64,000 nt of DNA from Malania oleifera (taxonomy: Eukaryota; Streptophyta; Magnoliopsida; Santalales; Ximeniaceae), in the NCBI RefSeq assembly GCF_029873635.1, contig NC_080423.1:109385087-109449086 (forward strand), in the 5' to 3' direction. Both the position numbers and the translations under genes were made by a program. The notes under the pieces were generated by a model. It made no database searches, was not told the DNA's origin, and was given only the letters and a program-made list of their open reading frames with translations. Positions within the stretch are counted from its first letter, which is position 1, and each line of letters begins with the position of its first letter. Below are positions 35,554 to 47,549 of the stretch, in pieces.

Positions 35554-37759
35554 TGTAAGATTTTATTTAATGTAATCTAAAGATCAAATTTCAATTTGGA
35601 AATTTTGATCTTTCTGGACTCTTGCCCCAGTGCCTCTCAGCTCTTTCTCCAACTCTCAGTTCTCTTCTCTGTCCCTCCTTCTCTCTCTTCGATTTCCTCG
35701 GCCTAATGTGCGCTGATCGGAGAACGAAGAATACCACTAGTTTCCATTCTCCACCATCGTCAATCTAACCAGAATGGATTTTTCATATGAGTGTTGTAGG
35801 CACCACTCTTAGGGTACGGTAAACCTACACTTTCTCTTTAATTTCTCCCCAATCTTAGTTAAATCAACGATCAGACACCACCACGAGGTCCTAATCTCGA
35901 TCGTCGTCATTGTAATTTTGGGGTCCTAGGCACCACTCCAAAGTGAGGGTGAGATTTAGGAAATTAAGAAAATTTGTTATTTTTTGGAGTTTAATTGTTT
36001 ATTTGGAATTTAAGAGTCTAAGAAATGTTAAAATAGTATTTTATTTAGGGTTGATTTGATTGAACTAGAGTTATTAAATTAGGGTTCGGGTGAGCGCCGC
36101 AGGCATCATTTTGAGGTACCTACTTGTAATAACCTAAGAAAATCTTCAAGGCCTCGTCGACGAAAACAGGGGATTCATCGACGAGGGTTCTTTAGAATCT
36201 TGTCAATGAAGACCCATCTCGTCGACGAAAAGATACCGAGAGAGGGTTTTTGGAAGTCTGAAATTCATCAACGAGGGTGCAGGTTCGTTGATGAACTTTC
36301 TACAAGACTCGTCGACGAGGTGACGTGTCTCGTCGACGAATCCGGGCCTATAAGTACTTCTAAAATCGAATTTTGACAGAATTTCTCCGCAAATCTCCCT
36401 TTTTTCTCTCTAAAAACGCTCCTCTCCCCTTTTCTCTTCGATCCCGGTTCCATTTCTCGCCGGATTGAAGATCTGAGGCGATCACGACGCTCCTAGTGAA
36501 GTTCTTCGCAAGTCTGCTGGAGCTGATCGTTGGAGAATTTGATTTGGAATTCATCACAATCTCAGGGTAAGGTATTTAATCCAGTTTTTACCTTTCCCAC
36601 AGTTATAGGAAATGTAGTATGCAAAGAAATACTAATATTTTGTTCTGGGGAATGCTGCTTTCAGGATGTTGAGTTGGGAACCCTGCGGGAATAGGGTCAG
36701 AGTACAGTAGGGACTTTTCAAAAGTAAGGTAAGGGAAATATGTTGTGCTAGGATATTTTAGAAGATTTATCAGTAGATTATATGTGTATGTTTACCAAGA
36801 TGATGATCAGTTATTTTCCTAAATATTATGAATATTATTTACATAGCAGAATTAAAGAAACTGAGCATGAGACTGTGTTTACTCAAATGTGTGGCATGAG
36901 TTTAATACAGTATAGTATGTAGATTTTTTAGTATTACAGATATTTTGTTATACAAATTATTAGCAATGAATGAGACTACAATATTTCTCAGAATAACATG
37001 ATTTCTAAACCGTAACACTCATACAGATTATTCAGACATATTATGCAGTATAGCATCGAGATGCTACAGATAGATTATTCAGAGAGTACAAATATTATAT
37101 ACAGAGTATACATATATTATATACAAATATTTTATACAGATATTACAGATAGTACAGATATAAATCACAGACGATACAGACAGATATTATATATATATAT
37201 ATATATTTCAGTCAGATATTTCAGAAATTACAGCTCAGAATTATAGTGTTATGGTTGTTTTTGAAATCATGTTAAAAGAAGCAAGATAGTTATATATTTA
37301 GTTATGTACTCAATATTACATGATATCACATCCTTGTGGAAATTACAGACAGAGAAATACAACAGAGCACGGTACCGTTGCTAGTTTAGACACATGCAAC
37401 CACATAACTTAGATAGTATGTGGATTACGTCTAACCGTATGAGGAGAGATTGCAGTCTCCCCAGCATGTAACGTCCCTCTATTTCTTAATGTAAACTATA
37501 ACATAATAAATAAAATAGTCAACCCAAACCCGTGAGTAGCAGGGACTCCTGTCAAGCACAGTGGAAAACCTAGCAGCAGTTAGGCCTGGCAAAACGGGTA
37601 ATGACCCGTCGGGTCACCCGGATCCGCCCGTTTAAAACGGGTTCGGATTTGAAGAAGTTAACCCATTTAATATTTGGGCGGGTCACGGGTTAACGTGTTT
37701 ATAAACGGGTTATCCGGGTTTGGGCGGGTCACCCGGCGGGTGACCCGTTATTTTGAATC

Positions 37760-38215
37760 CTTAATGGCTTTAGCTTATTTCCAGCGCCAGCCCAGCTTCA
37801 GCTTGCCTTCAACCTTCACTTCAGAGACTCACGCTACAGCCTGCACGCTGCACTGCAGTCATGACTTCACGCACACGGCACATGCCTTCAGCCGCCCTTC
37901 TGTCTCGGCCTCTCCTAAGTCTCCTCAGTCCTCATCTCTGACCTCTCAACTCTCAACTCTCACTCTCTCAAATCTCATTCTCTCCTCTCCTCTCCTCTTT
38001 ATCTGGTGCGCTGCAACGTGCCGGACTGCCCCGAGTCCCGACCTGTCCTCTCCTGAGTCTCCTCTCCTCTCCTCTGGTGTGCTGGTACTTCCCGGACCTG
38101 CCGGTGCTGTGAGTTGCTCGAGTTGTCGCCTCCAGGTTTCCTCCAAGCTCCACGGACCAGTGACCACAGACCACAGCGACTGTCAGTTACTGTATCAGCT
38201 CCAAAGGTGAGTTGC
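37760..38215 (+). promoter_or_regulatory. GC-rich untranslated leader of the hAT transposase gene
   Basis: A C- and T-rich block, unlike the surrounding AT-rich DNA, ends in two possible splice donors, AAAG|GTGAGTTG near 38206 and AGAG|GTGAGTCA near 38219. Downstream acceptors TTTGTTAG occur near 38659 and 38720, just before the transposase start codon. This fits a non-coding first exon and a leader intron. The 178-codon open frame over 37674-38210 is mostly serine/proline/threonine from CTCTCC runs and is not supported as a protein. Confidence 0.45.
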
Positions 38216-38741
38216 AGAGGTGAGTCAAGATTTTTTTATTTTTTAGGGTCTCTGTATGACTGTATCTGTTAGACTTGTTATTGCCTTACTTACTGTTACT
38301 GATTTATTGGCTTGTTGGCTGTTGGGTTTCATGGATGATGCCATGATGGATTTGTGATGAATAAATAGATTTGTGATGAATAAATAGTACATAAATAAAT
38401 AGTAGATAAATAAAATAAATTAAGAAAACAAGAAGGATCCTACCATGTTCAGAAGCTAAGTAGAATGAAAATCAAGTAATAATAAAATAAAATTTTATAA
38501 TAATGCTTTTTGTGTTTCCCCTACAGAAAATAAAAAAATAATTTGTTGTCACACACACACACACACACCCAATAACAGATTTGTGTTTATTGTTTAAATA
38601 TTTCATTATTTTGTTTATTTTATTATTTTTCGGAGTCTTAACTATTTTTCTTTGTTAGGGAATTAGTCTGGTGCGAAAGCCCAAGACACCCAGCGTATCC
38701 AAAAAATTATTCTTTGTTAGGGATAATACAAATTGCAAATA

Positions 38742-41013
38742 ATGGATACCATAAACTTGGATTTTGATGATGAGTGTAATATTACTCCATCTTCAGATAA
38801 ATCTGAAAAGAACAGTTCTTCTATCAATGACGGCACTAACAAAAAGAGACAACGTAGAAAGACATCAGCTGCTTGGGATGAATTCTATTTGTTACCTATA
38901 GATGTTGATGGAAAACAGAAGGCAAAATGTAAAAAATGTGGCGCTGAATATGTTGCTAATGCTTCAACCCATGGGACGGCAAATTTGAGACGCCACATTA
39001 ATAATTGTCCATTACGTGATAACTATGATGTGAAGCAGATGCACATGGATTACGGAACCAAACTTCATGCGAAAAAAATTGAGCAAGATGTTTATCATGA
39101 GAAGATGGCAATTGCTGTAATAAAACATTGTTATCCTTTTTCATGGGTTGAGCATGAAGGAAATCGAGATGTGCATAAATATCTTAATCCTGATGTTAAA
39201 CCAATTGCTAGGAAACACTGCTAAAGCTGATGTATTGAAAATACATAAAAGGGAGAAGGAGAAACTTAAACTTACACTACAGAGTGCTTTTGGTAGAGTG
39301 TGTTTGACTTCTGATTGTTGGTCTTCTCCTACAACTGAAGGATATTTATGCATTACAGTTCATTTTGTGGATGAAAATTGGATATTGCATAGTAAGATTA
39401 TTAACTTTTCTCACATGCCACCCCCACATTCAGGAGTTGCTTTGTCAGAAAAAACATTTAGTGTATTGAAGGAATGGGGTATTGATAGGAAGATATTTTC
39501 CATCACATTGGATAATGCAACTGCTAATGATAGTATGCAAGATATTCTTTCAAGTCAATTGTCTTTGCAAGCACCTTTAGTAAGTGGCGGTAAATATTTT
39601 CATGTAAGGTGTTGTGCTCATATTTTGAATCTTATTGTTCAAGAAGGTTTAAAAGTGATTGAACGTGTTGTGTATAACATTAGAGAAAGTGTCAAGTACA
39701 TTAAGGGTTCAGAAGGAAGAAAACTTAAGTTTGAAGAGTGCATTAAACGAGTTGGTATACTTGCTTCAATCGGTTTGCGCTTGGATGTACCAACTAGGTG
39801 GAATTCAACTTTCATGATGATAGAAAGTGCACTCATATATCAACGGGCTTTAATTCATTATGCTTTACTTGATGCAAATTATAAGTATTGTCCGTCAAAT
39901 GAAGAGTGGAATAGAGTTGAGGTCATTTGCAATTTCTTGAAGCCATTTTACGACATGACAAAACTCTTCTCGGGTTCGGATTATCCTACATCTAATTTGT
40001 ATTTTTCAAATATATGGAAAATTCAATTGCATTTATTTGAAACAATGGAAAATCCGGACTGCATTGTTAATGGTATGGCTGCAAAAATGAAAGAGAAGTT
40101 CGATAAATATTGGAAGTGTTATAGTGTTGTTTTGGCATTTGCAATTGTTCTTGATCCTCGTTACAAGCTTCAATTTGTAAAGTTTTGTTACTCAAAGATT
40201 GATTCATCCACTTCTCGGCAAAAGTTAAATCTCCTTCGTCAAAAGTTGTACTCTTTATTCCAAGATTATGCAAACAAATCAAAAAATTCTTTGGAATCTA
40301 CTGCTCCATCTACTGGGGGTACTGGTGGTAGTGACAATCTCATTAGAGATGAGCTTTCGGTAACTTCATTTATATTTTCTAATTTTTCATTTCTTATTTT
40401 ATATATTATTTTTAGCTGTTATATTTATATTGTTTGTTTTTCTATTCTAATATATGACAGGAATTTGAATTTTAATGACGCCAATCTTGTGCTACTACAG
40501 AAAAATTCTCAGTTAGATTTATCTTTGGAAGAGCCTAGGCTAAATCCGTGTGGAACATGCTGAAATGGATATATTGCGGTATTGGAAAGATATCGATTTC
40601 GATATCCTGATTTATCTCTTATGCGCGTGTGTCCTTACTATTCCTATCACAATCATTGGCATCAGAATCGTTCTGCACATTCAGCATGTAGCCCAGGTTC
40701 TATAACAAATATCGAAGCTCACTTTGCCAGAAAATGCAGGAGCATGATAACAACTCGAAATTGGTTGTTTGGTTACGCAAGTAATCATTTTTTTTTTTTT
40801 TTTGAGTTCTTTCCAATTTATTTCAATAATTTCAATACTTACATTTTATTTACTTTATATCCTTTTGTCAATTGTTTGTTCTTGTTTTGTTAACTATTTA
40901 TTTTGTCATTGCGTGGATCCAATGAAGAAGGAGAAGAAGCTGAACAAATAGAAGTCAAATTTGAAATCTTTGATGATGATTTTGGCAGAACTTCGACAAA
41001 CAATCATGGCTAA
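38742..41013 (+). pseudogene. hAT transposase, BED finger and catalytic domain, frameshifted
   Basis: The transposase gene of the hAT element. I start it at the ATG at 38742 (MDTINLDFDDE). A BED zinc finger (C63, C66, H85, C89) follows a basic patch (KKRQRRK). Around 39211 one extra base shifts the frame: the first frame ends in NPDVKPIARKHC, the second resumes at NTAKADVLKIHKREKEKLK, which is continuous in RICESLEEPER-type proteins. The catalytic part shows LTSDCWSS, ITLDNATAND, the CCAHILNLIVQ motif and RLDVPTRWNSTF. The stretch 40361-40460 is a typical intron (GTAACT...GACAG). The C-terminal dimerisation part (about 40560-40790) has several more small indels but still ends RNWLFGYA. A last short exon ends at 41013. 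Dead copy; family assignment is firm. Confidence 0.88.
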
Positions 41014-44000
41014 TTAGTTTTTTTATTATCTTTTGAAATTGTAATCTTGTGAATTTTTATGGAACTCTTTTAAATTGGTTTGTTTCTAATATTTACTTTA
41101 TATTTTTTAAGATTATGTTTTGATTGTGGAAACTTGAATATTTGTATTCATGTGTTATGCATAATGCAATGAATTAAAAAAAATGACTTGAATGAACTTC
41201 TAAATATTTCACATTTACTCTATTGTAATAATTACGGGACTCATTTACATTTAGATTTATAAATAGATTTTTATGCATGTATTATGCATGTATTCTTTTT
41301 TTAATTTTCATTTTTCACAAATTGTATTCATTCAAGGGATGTCATTATTTTTACATTTTCATTTCTTTGCATTTAGAAATTAATACTAAATGCAGTTTTT
41401 TTTTAAAAAAAAATATCATTTATATGAAAATTTTAAAAATTTTAAAATAAAATATATATATTTTTAAACGGGTGACCCGTTACCCGCTCGTTTATTAAAT
41501 GGGCGGGTTAGGGTTGACATGTGTGTGATCCATTTAACATTGACCCGTTTATGACCCGCCCGTTTATGACCCGGCCCATTAGTGACCCGCCTAAACCCGG
41601 CCCGCCCGCCCGTTTTGCCAGGCCTAGCAGCAGTAAACATAAAATCTCAAACATCCAATCATAAAACATAATACTAGAGTTTACTACATCATCAATATAC
41701 TGTTTATATGTACAATCTCCAAAAGTCAAAACAACACTAGGACCATACAACAAAAATCTCCTGGTCTTGGTTCAACGCTTACCTTTCTAGTAGGGAAGCT
41801 CCACTCACTCAACGACAGCCTTGACCCACTGGTTTCTCTAGGTTTTTTGAAAAATTTATTAATGTTGGGGGTGAGTCACTTCCCAGTAAGGGAAAATAAA
41901 CTAAATAAAGTTGTGTGGCAACATGAATATTTAATACAATTATACGTATACAGTACATTTCAGATTTCGTAAATGTTCATCATATCATACTGAATAATAT
42001 GTACCCAGGATGAATAGCTAACTGATGTCATGTATTACCCCCCATGACGGGTTGTGCAGCCCGAAGGCGGGACCTGACAATGGCTGGCCTACCACTGCCT
42101 AGTCAAATATGTCTATAAGTACGATGAGTCCGCCACACCCTGGTCTGGACTACCAGGAGGAGGACGTCCACACTCTACTGAAAGTCACATCGACTATCCA
42201 TCTCCCATCCCCTCGTGGGATGGATCCATCTCCCATCCCCTCGTGGGATGGTTAGCACTAATCTGACGTAAATATATGATCTACAATACAGCTACGGTAC
42301 CGAGCTCCTGAACTGAACTAAACTAACATCTGGGTTCTAATAACATATAGTACATGATAATATAGCATCTTTCATAATTTCATAAGTACGGCCTCGTGCC
42401 GAAACATAAATACGGCCTCATGCCGATAACATAAATACGGCCTCGTGTCGATAACATAAATACATGACCTCGCGCTAAAATCGTTTCAGATATATATATT
42501 CATCAAAATCATCACAACATAACTCATCTTTTCATAATACCTGAAACCATACTTTGTTCGTAAAATCTTTCACATCATAATACATTTCACATAAAATAAT
42601 ATTCGTGCCACACATGTGCTGTTAAAAGTCATACTTCATATTCTAAAATCGTGATTTTTTGGCATCTCATACATACATATATATTTTAATCATCATAGCA
42701 GTATTTTCCCAATCGCACATTTCATTCATAATAAACAAATATAACATATGCTTTTCTAAAAATAGGTTTACTTATAATTAATAATAATCTGCATGGAAAA
42801 TAACTACTTTAATTTATTCCTTTACCTGGCTACTGAAAAAGCCCCCAAAATACCCTAAGCTAACCCCCGTATGATTTCCTAATCAATATCCTGAAACTCA
42901 AAACTCTCAGTATTAAATATCAGTATTTTCATGCGTACATCATTTCCTATAACTACCATAAAGTCTAATTTGGCTTAAAAAGCCTTACCTCAACTTAGGG
43001 ATGATTTCCAACTAACTTTCACCAACGATCCGCTCCGACAGATTTGGAGAGAACTTCCCCAAGAGCATTGTGGTGACTTCGGATTGACGATCTGGCGTAA
43101 ATTTGGCCCAAAAATGAGGAGAGAGAGAGAGAGAGAGAGCGAAGAAGGCTTAAGAATGAAGTCAAAAATTGAATTTTTCCATATATATAGAACTAGATTC
43201 ATCGACGAGCCACGTCATTCGTCGACGAATTCTTTATAATTTAGTCGACGAATTTCAGTCCTCGTCAAAAAAATTCAGGTGGCTCAAAAACTTCTCTCGG
43301 TATTTCTTCGTCAACGAATTTTCTTCTACCCTCGTCGACGAATCCCCTGTGTTCGTCGACGAGTCCTCTGATAAATCTCTTAAAATTTATCTTTATCCCC
43401 CAAATGCAATGTCATCGATGAATGCAGAGCGTTCGTCAACGAAGTCTTCGACCTCCTTCTGTTTCTGTTTCTATTTCTCTCCCTCTTAATTATTCAAATT
43501 CCATTTTTATTCGGGTTGTCACACAGCATGCTGGGTTGAGGTCGCTAGTTAGACAATGATCAGAGGTTAGAGATGGCTCGGAGTGATTGCAGTGGGCTAG
43601 ATCGATACAGATTGGCGGATGTACAGATATAGATTGACTTACGAGGAGGGCCGACCAAGTTAAGTCCAGCCTAAGGGCTGCACAACCCTATCATAAGGGG
43701 ATATATCATGATATACAGATCCTAGGGTATAGCAGAAGTTCCTATGTACAGATATATCGCGCAACAGTAGTTTATATTATTATATTAGCAGTATTTTCAA
43801 ATAACAAATACAGAGACACAGATATACTTTAAATTACATTACAGATATTCTGTATAGTTTATCAGTTTATTTATTTCATAGTATTATTTCAGTATATTGA
43901 ATGTGTAACTCAGCCGCCGCACACTAATAATAGTATATTTCTATTTACTGAGTATTGTCTCATCCCAGTGACTTAATGTTTTTCAGGATATCCAGTTATG

Positions 44001-44689
44001 CGAGCAGATTAGGCTAGCAGGTAGAGGTTGACTTAGTTGCCCTCGTGGGAAGGGTAGGTATTTTTGAGATACCAGTGTTTTGAGATAGTTCTCATATTAT
44101 AGTGACGTCACTAGGTATTTTGTATTGTAAACATATTTCAGAGTATTATAGTTTTCTGGTATTGTGTATAAGACAGTGTACAATTTTTCAGTTACCGCTG
44201 CTTAGATGCATATGATATACAGAATTATTCTCAGCGCTCATCAGAGCCTGAGTTTACCAGTAGTACTACAGACATATGACATTTATTATATTCAGATAGA
44301 AAGAGAAAAAAATTATTAATAATTAGCGGGTTGTTACACTATTGGCGTAGTTTCTAGAAACCAGGTAAGGGGAATAGATTAAGACAGTAATTTTATGAGT
44401 TTACCGATTAAAATGGAAAAATAATGTGTAAGTATATGTTTATTATGCGAATTTTAGAAAAGTCAACTGTTTGAACTATGATTTTGAGCTTAGGGCCATG
44501 TTATTAGTTATTATTTGCGAAAATGGAATGATGAAAGTAATGAATAATCTGGATAATTGTGGAGATAATTAAATATGTATTTTCAGTAATGTGAATGATG
44601 AATGTGGGTTGGCGTATTTTTAGTAAATGTATAAATATGTGTATTATTCTAAATTGTGTGGCATAAGTAAAAAGAATATATTTTGATTG

Positions 44690-46452
44690 TGTTCTCTGTA
44701 ATAACCTGCTTAATTTATCATATAATACAACATATTTAAAAGTCAACCTAAACCCATAGGTAATGAAGATACATCTGACATTCATAGCGGAAACCTAAGT
44801 AGCAGTAAATATAAATCACATTTATCTTAACCATAAAATACAAATACCAGAGTCAACTACATTCCCAAATATGTGTGTTTATATACAATCTCCAAAAATA
44901 CAAAATATATACATATCTAGGAACCCACAACACAAATCTACAGTTCCTAGATCAAAACTTACCCTCCTAGCAAGGTAGTATCAAACTAACTCAATGACGG
45001 TCTCGTTCCACCGGTCTTTCTCGGTTTCCTAAAAAGTTATTTAAGTTCAAGGGGGTGAGACACTTCTCAGTAAGGAAACTAAACCAAATACAGTTGTGTG
45101 GCAACATGAACATTTGATACAATTATACATATATAATACATTTCATATACCTATAAACATACATCATAACATAGTGAATAATCATATACTTTCATATTTT
45201 TTAATAAATTTTATTATTCATGAATCATCTGATATAACTAATATTGCTTAAATCTACCTAGTATGAATAGCTAGCTAATGTCATGTATTACCCCTCATGA
45301 CGAGTTGTGCAGCCCGAAGGCGGAACCCAACAATGGCTAGCTAACCATTGCCGAGTAAAAAATGTTTGTAAGTATGATGGGCTCACCACACCTTGGTCCA
45401 GACAGCCAAGTGGACGTCTACAACTCTACACTGAAAGCCACATCGACTATCCATCTCCCATCCCTTTGTGGGGTGGTTAGCACAAGTCTAAATATAATAT
45501 TTTATCTGTATAGCAACGGTATCGTGCTCCTGTAACTGAACTGAACTATCATCCGGGTTTTGATAATACATAATACATGATAATATACTGTTTAACGTAA
45601 ATAGATTGATAACATGTTTTGTAATAACGTAAAAACATACGGCATTGCGCCGTTTACTTTCATATCTGTGGCCTTGCGCCAAAATCATATATTTGACCTT
45701 ACGCCGAAATCATATATCATACATGGCCTAGCGCTGGCTATCAATCACAACCTTGCACTGAACATTTCATAAATATCATTCTGAATAAATAATTCATTTA
45801 TCATGTATTTGAAACCATAATGTACTACATTATCTCATAATATGTAAAAACATGCTTTATTCGTAGAGTTTCCATGACATAATACTTTGAGGTAAAATAA
45901 TATTCATGCCACACAATGCTGAATAAACCGTACATTCCATTCTAAAAATCATATTTCCTGACATATCATACTAATATATAAATACATTTCAACATAATAG
46001 CAGTATTTTCCAAACATGCATTATTACCAATCTCTTCATATATATTATACATGCTTCCTAAAAATAACTTTTCTAATAAATAATAATAATATAGTTTGCA
46101 TGGAAAATAAATGCTTTAGTTTATTCCCTTACCTGACACTGAGAAGAAACCCCCTAGAAATTCACTCGTCCTGCACTCGCAAGGTTCCCCGTTCAACTCC
46201 CTGAAAACAATAACTTTCAGAACTAAACTTCAGTATTTCTCCGTGAATAGCCTTTCCTATAATTACAGAAAGACCAAATTAGATATAAAAAGTCTTACCT
46301 TAACCCAAGGATGAGTTTCAACTCAATCCCACCAACGATCCGCTCTGGCAGATTTGGAGAGAACTTCCCTAAGAGCGTCGTAGTGGCCTCAGATCATCGA
46401 TTCGGCAAACTACGGAGCCGAAATCAAAGAGAGAGGAGAGAGAAACTTTAGG

Positions 46453-46535
<83 letters not shown>

Positions 46536-47125
46536 TTTTTGCCAATTTTTCTGCATAAAATCCGAGGTTTGGGCTATTTATACTAGGGGCTTCATCGACG
46601 AGCCACGTCACCTCATCGACAAGGTCAAGAGGTAATTCGTTGGCGAAATTCAGAGTTGCCCAAAAACCCCCTCTCGATATCTTCTCGTCAACGAAGCACA
46701 CCTTCGTCGACGAGCCCAATATACAATGTCGTACATTTTGCTGCCCCCTTTTATTTTCTGTTTCAATTTTTCTCTCTCTTATTATTTAAATACCATTATT
46801 GTTCGGGTCATTACATTCTCTGTATTCTCTTTAGCGATGGGATGATAAAAGAGAAATTTTTGGAACCATTGTGCGATCGGGGAACCATAACCACTATTTA
46901 TATAACCGTTGGCCATATATGTGTATTTCCGTTTTCGCCTATTATCATAAACGGAAATTACCACTTAAGTATCTACACATTAAAAATCCATAACCTATCA
47001 GATACATTAAAATCCATCATTATCCAAAATAATTGATCACTTTTAAATAGGATCTATCCTTATTAAACAGTCCACAATACATAATTATTTCATATATAAG
47101 TCCATAATTGAATTTTGATCCAACA
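44690..47125 (-). mobile_element. Copia-type LTR (C1), interrupted
   Basis: Read on the minus strand it begins TGTTGGATCAAAATTC at 47125 and ends CAGAGAACA at 44690, about 312 bp net. It includes the TATA-like ATATAAATAGTGG near 46893-46905. The Tekay-type solo LTR at 44697-46815 sits a few bases from its left edge. No matching 5-bp duplication was found around C1, so it may be an edge of a larger rearranged element. The copia call rests on the LTR style and length only. Confidence 0.5.
44697..46815 (-). mobile_element. Tekay-type gypsy solo LTR (T9)
   Basis: A 2,119-bp solo LTR, TGTAATAACCTGC to TTCGGGTCATTACA, flanked by a perfect duplication TTCTC (44692-44696 and 46816-46820). The conserved GTTGTGCAGCCCGAAGGCGG block lies near 45304. 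A long GA microsatellite is at about 46458-46532 and the palindrome array at about 46590-46715. Units like CATACGGCATTGCGCCG repeat near 45636-45740. Confidence 0.85.
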
Positions 47126-47507
47126 GGCTAGTCCCTTGATTTCCACCAACTATAGCTAGTTCAAGTTTATAAGACAAACTAAGAGTATAAAAATCAATAA
47201 GAAATACATTAAATTCCACCAATCTTCTATCTTATCCTGTGGCAGATCAAACATAATATAGGATAGTTTCATAGTCAACTTGATCTAATACTATTTAGGT
47301 ATGTCCAATCTACAAACCTTATACTTGCGAAATAAGTATAACCTAAATGACATGCAAAAGGATAGAAGATGTGGTTGGGAAGAAGCAATTTTAAGTTATA
47401 CAAAATCAAAAAAATATAGGGACATAAACTAAAGATATTCTCAACCAACAAATTAGAGATATTTTTAATCAAGAGTGCAGATACAGGATGAGAAAAACCG
47501 ACAGTAC

Positions 47508-47549
<42 letters not shown>

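Larger units (their letters stand above)
37581..41626 (+). mobile_element. hAT transposon, near-complete, RICESLEEPER-like
   Basis: A 4,046-bp DNA transposon. Terminal inverted repeats TAGGCCTGGCAAAACGGG and CCCGTTTTGCCAGGCCTA are exact reverse complements for 18 bp. The flanks GCAGCAGT (37573-37580) and GCAGCAGT (41627-41634) are a perfect 8-bp target duplication, the hAT hallmark. Subterminal zones of about 150 bp at both ends are dense in ACCCGTT/AACGGGT words, the usual transposase-binding layout. A GC-rich leader exon precedes a transposase with a BED zinc finger and a hAT catalytic domain. The coding region has frame disruptions, so this copy is probably inactive on its own. Clean ends and target duplication suggest a fairly young insertion, and it is the innermost layer of its stack. 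Confidence 0.93.
37467..43523 (-). mobile_element. Tekay-type gypsy solo LTR (T8), interrupted by a hAT element
   Basis: A solo LTR of about 2,003 bp net in opposite orientation to its host T7. It starts TGTAACGTCCC at 37467 and ends GGGTTGTCACA at 43523, flanked by a perfect 5-bp duplication CAGCA (37462-37466 and 43524-43528). Its 30-bp minisatellite has units like TACGGCCTCGTGCCGA at about 42386-42480. A GA run lies near 43118-43140 and the palindrome array at about 43198-43445. The hAT transposon at 37581-41626 landed near its left edge. Confidence 0.85.
36125..44338 (+). mobile_element. Tekay-type gypsy solo LTR (T7), interrupted
   Basis: A solo LTR of about 2,150 bp net, split by a later solo LTR at 37467-43523. 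It starts TGTAATAACCTAAG and ends GCGGGTTGTTACA. The flanks CTACT (36120-36124) and CTATT (44339-44343) are a duplication with one mismatch. The palindrome array runs from about 36155 to 36345, followed by CCTATAAGTAC as a TATA-like word near 36349. The right part carries the conserved GGGCTGCACAACCC block near 43675. Confidence 0.82.
35554..44689 (+). mobile_element. Tekay-type LTR fragment (T6), host of a nested stack
   Basis: Two separated stretches, about 35554-36124 and 44339-44689, read as one LTR of the same family once the insertion between them is ignored. They share GGTGAGATTTAGGAAATT-, GGCGTAGTTTCTAGAAACC- and AAATTGTGTGGCATAAG-type words with T3 at about 10200-10715. The left edge is uncertain. 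The right side stops where the copia-type LTR begins. It is the outer layer of the stack. Confidence 0.55.

Noticed and set aside
37946-38174. Minus-strand open frames in the GC-rich hAT leader
   Set aside because: Composition-driven; no domain and opposite to the transposase gene.
37674-38210. 178-codon open frame as a protein gene
   Set aside because: It overlaps the hAT subterminal repeat and a CTCTCC-rich leader, contains no domain, and ends at a probable splice donor.
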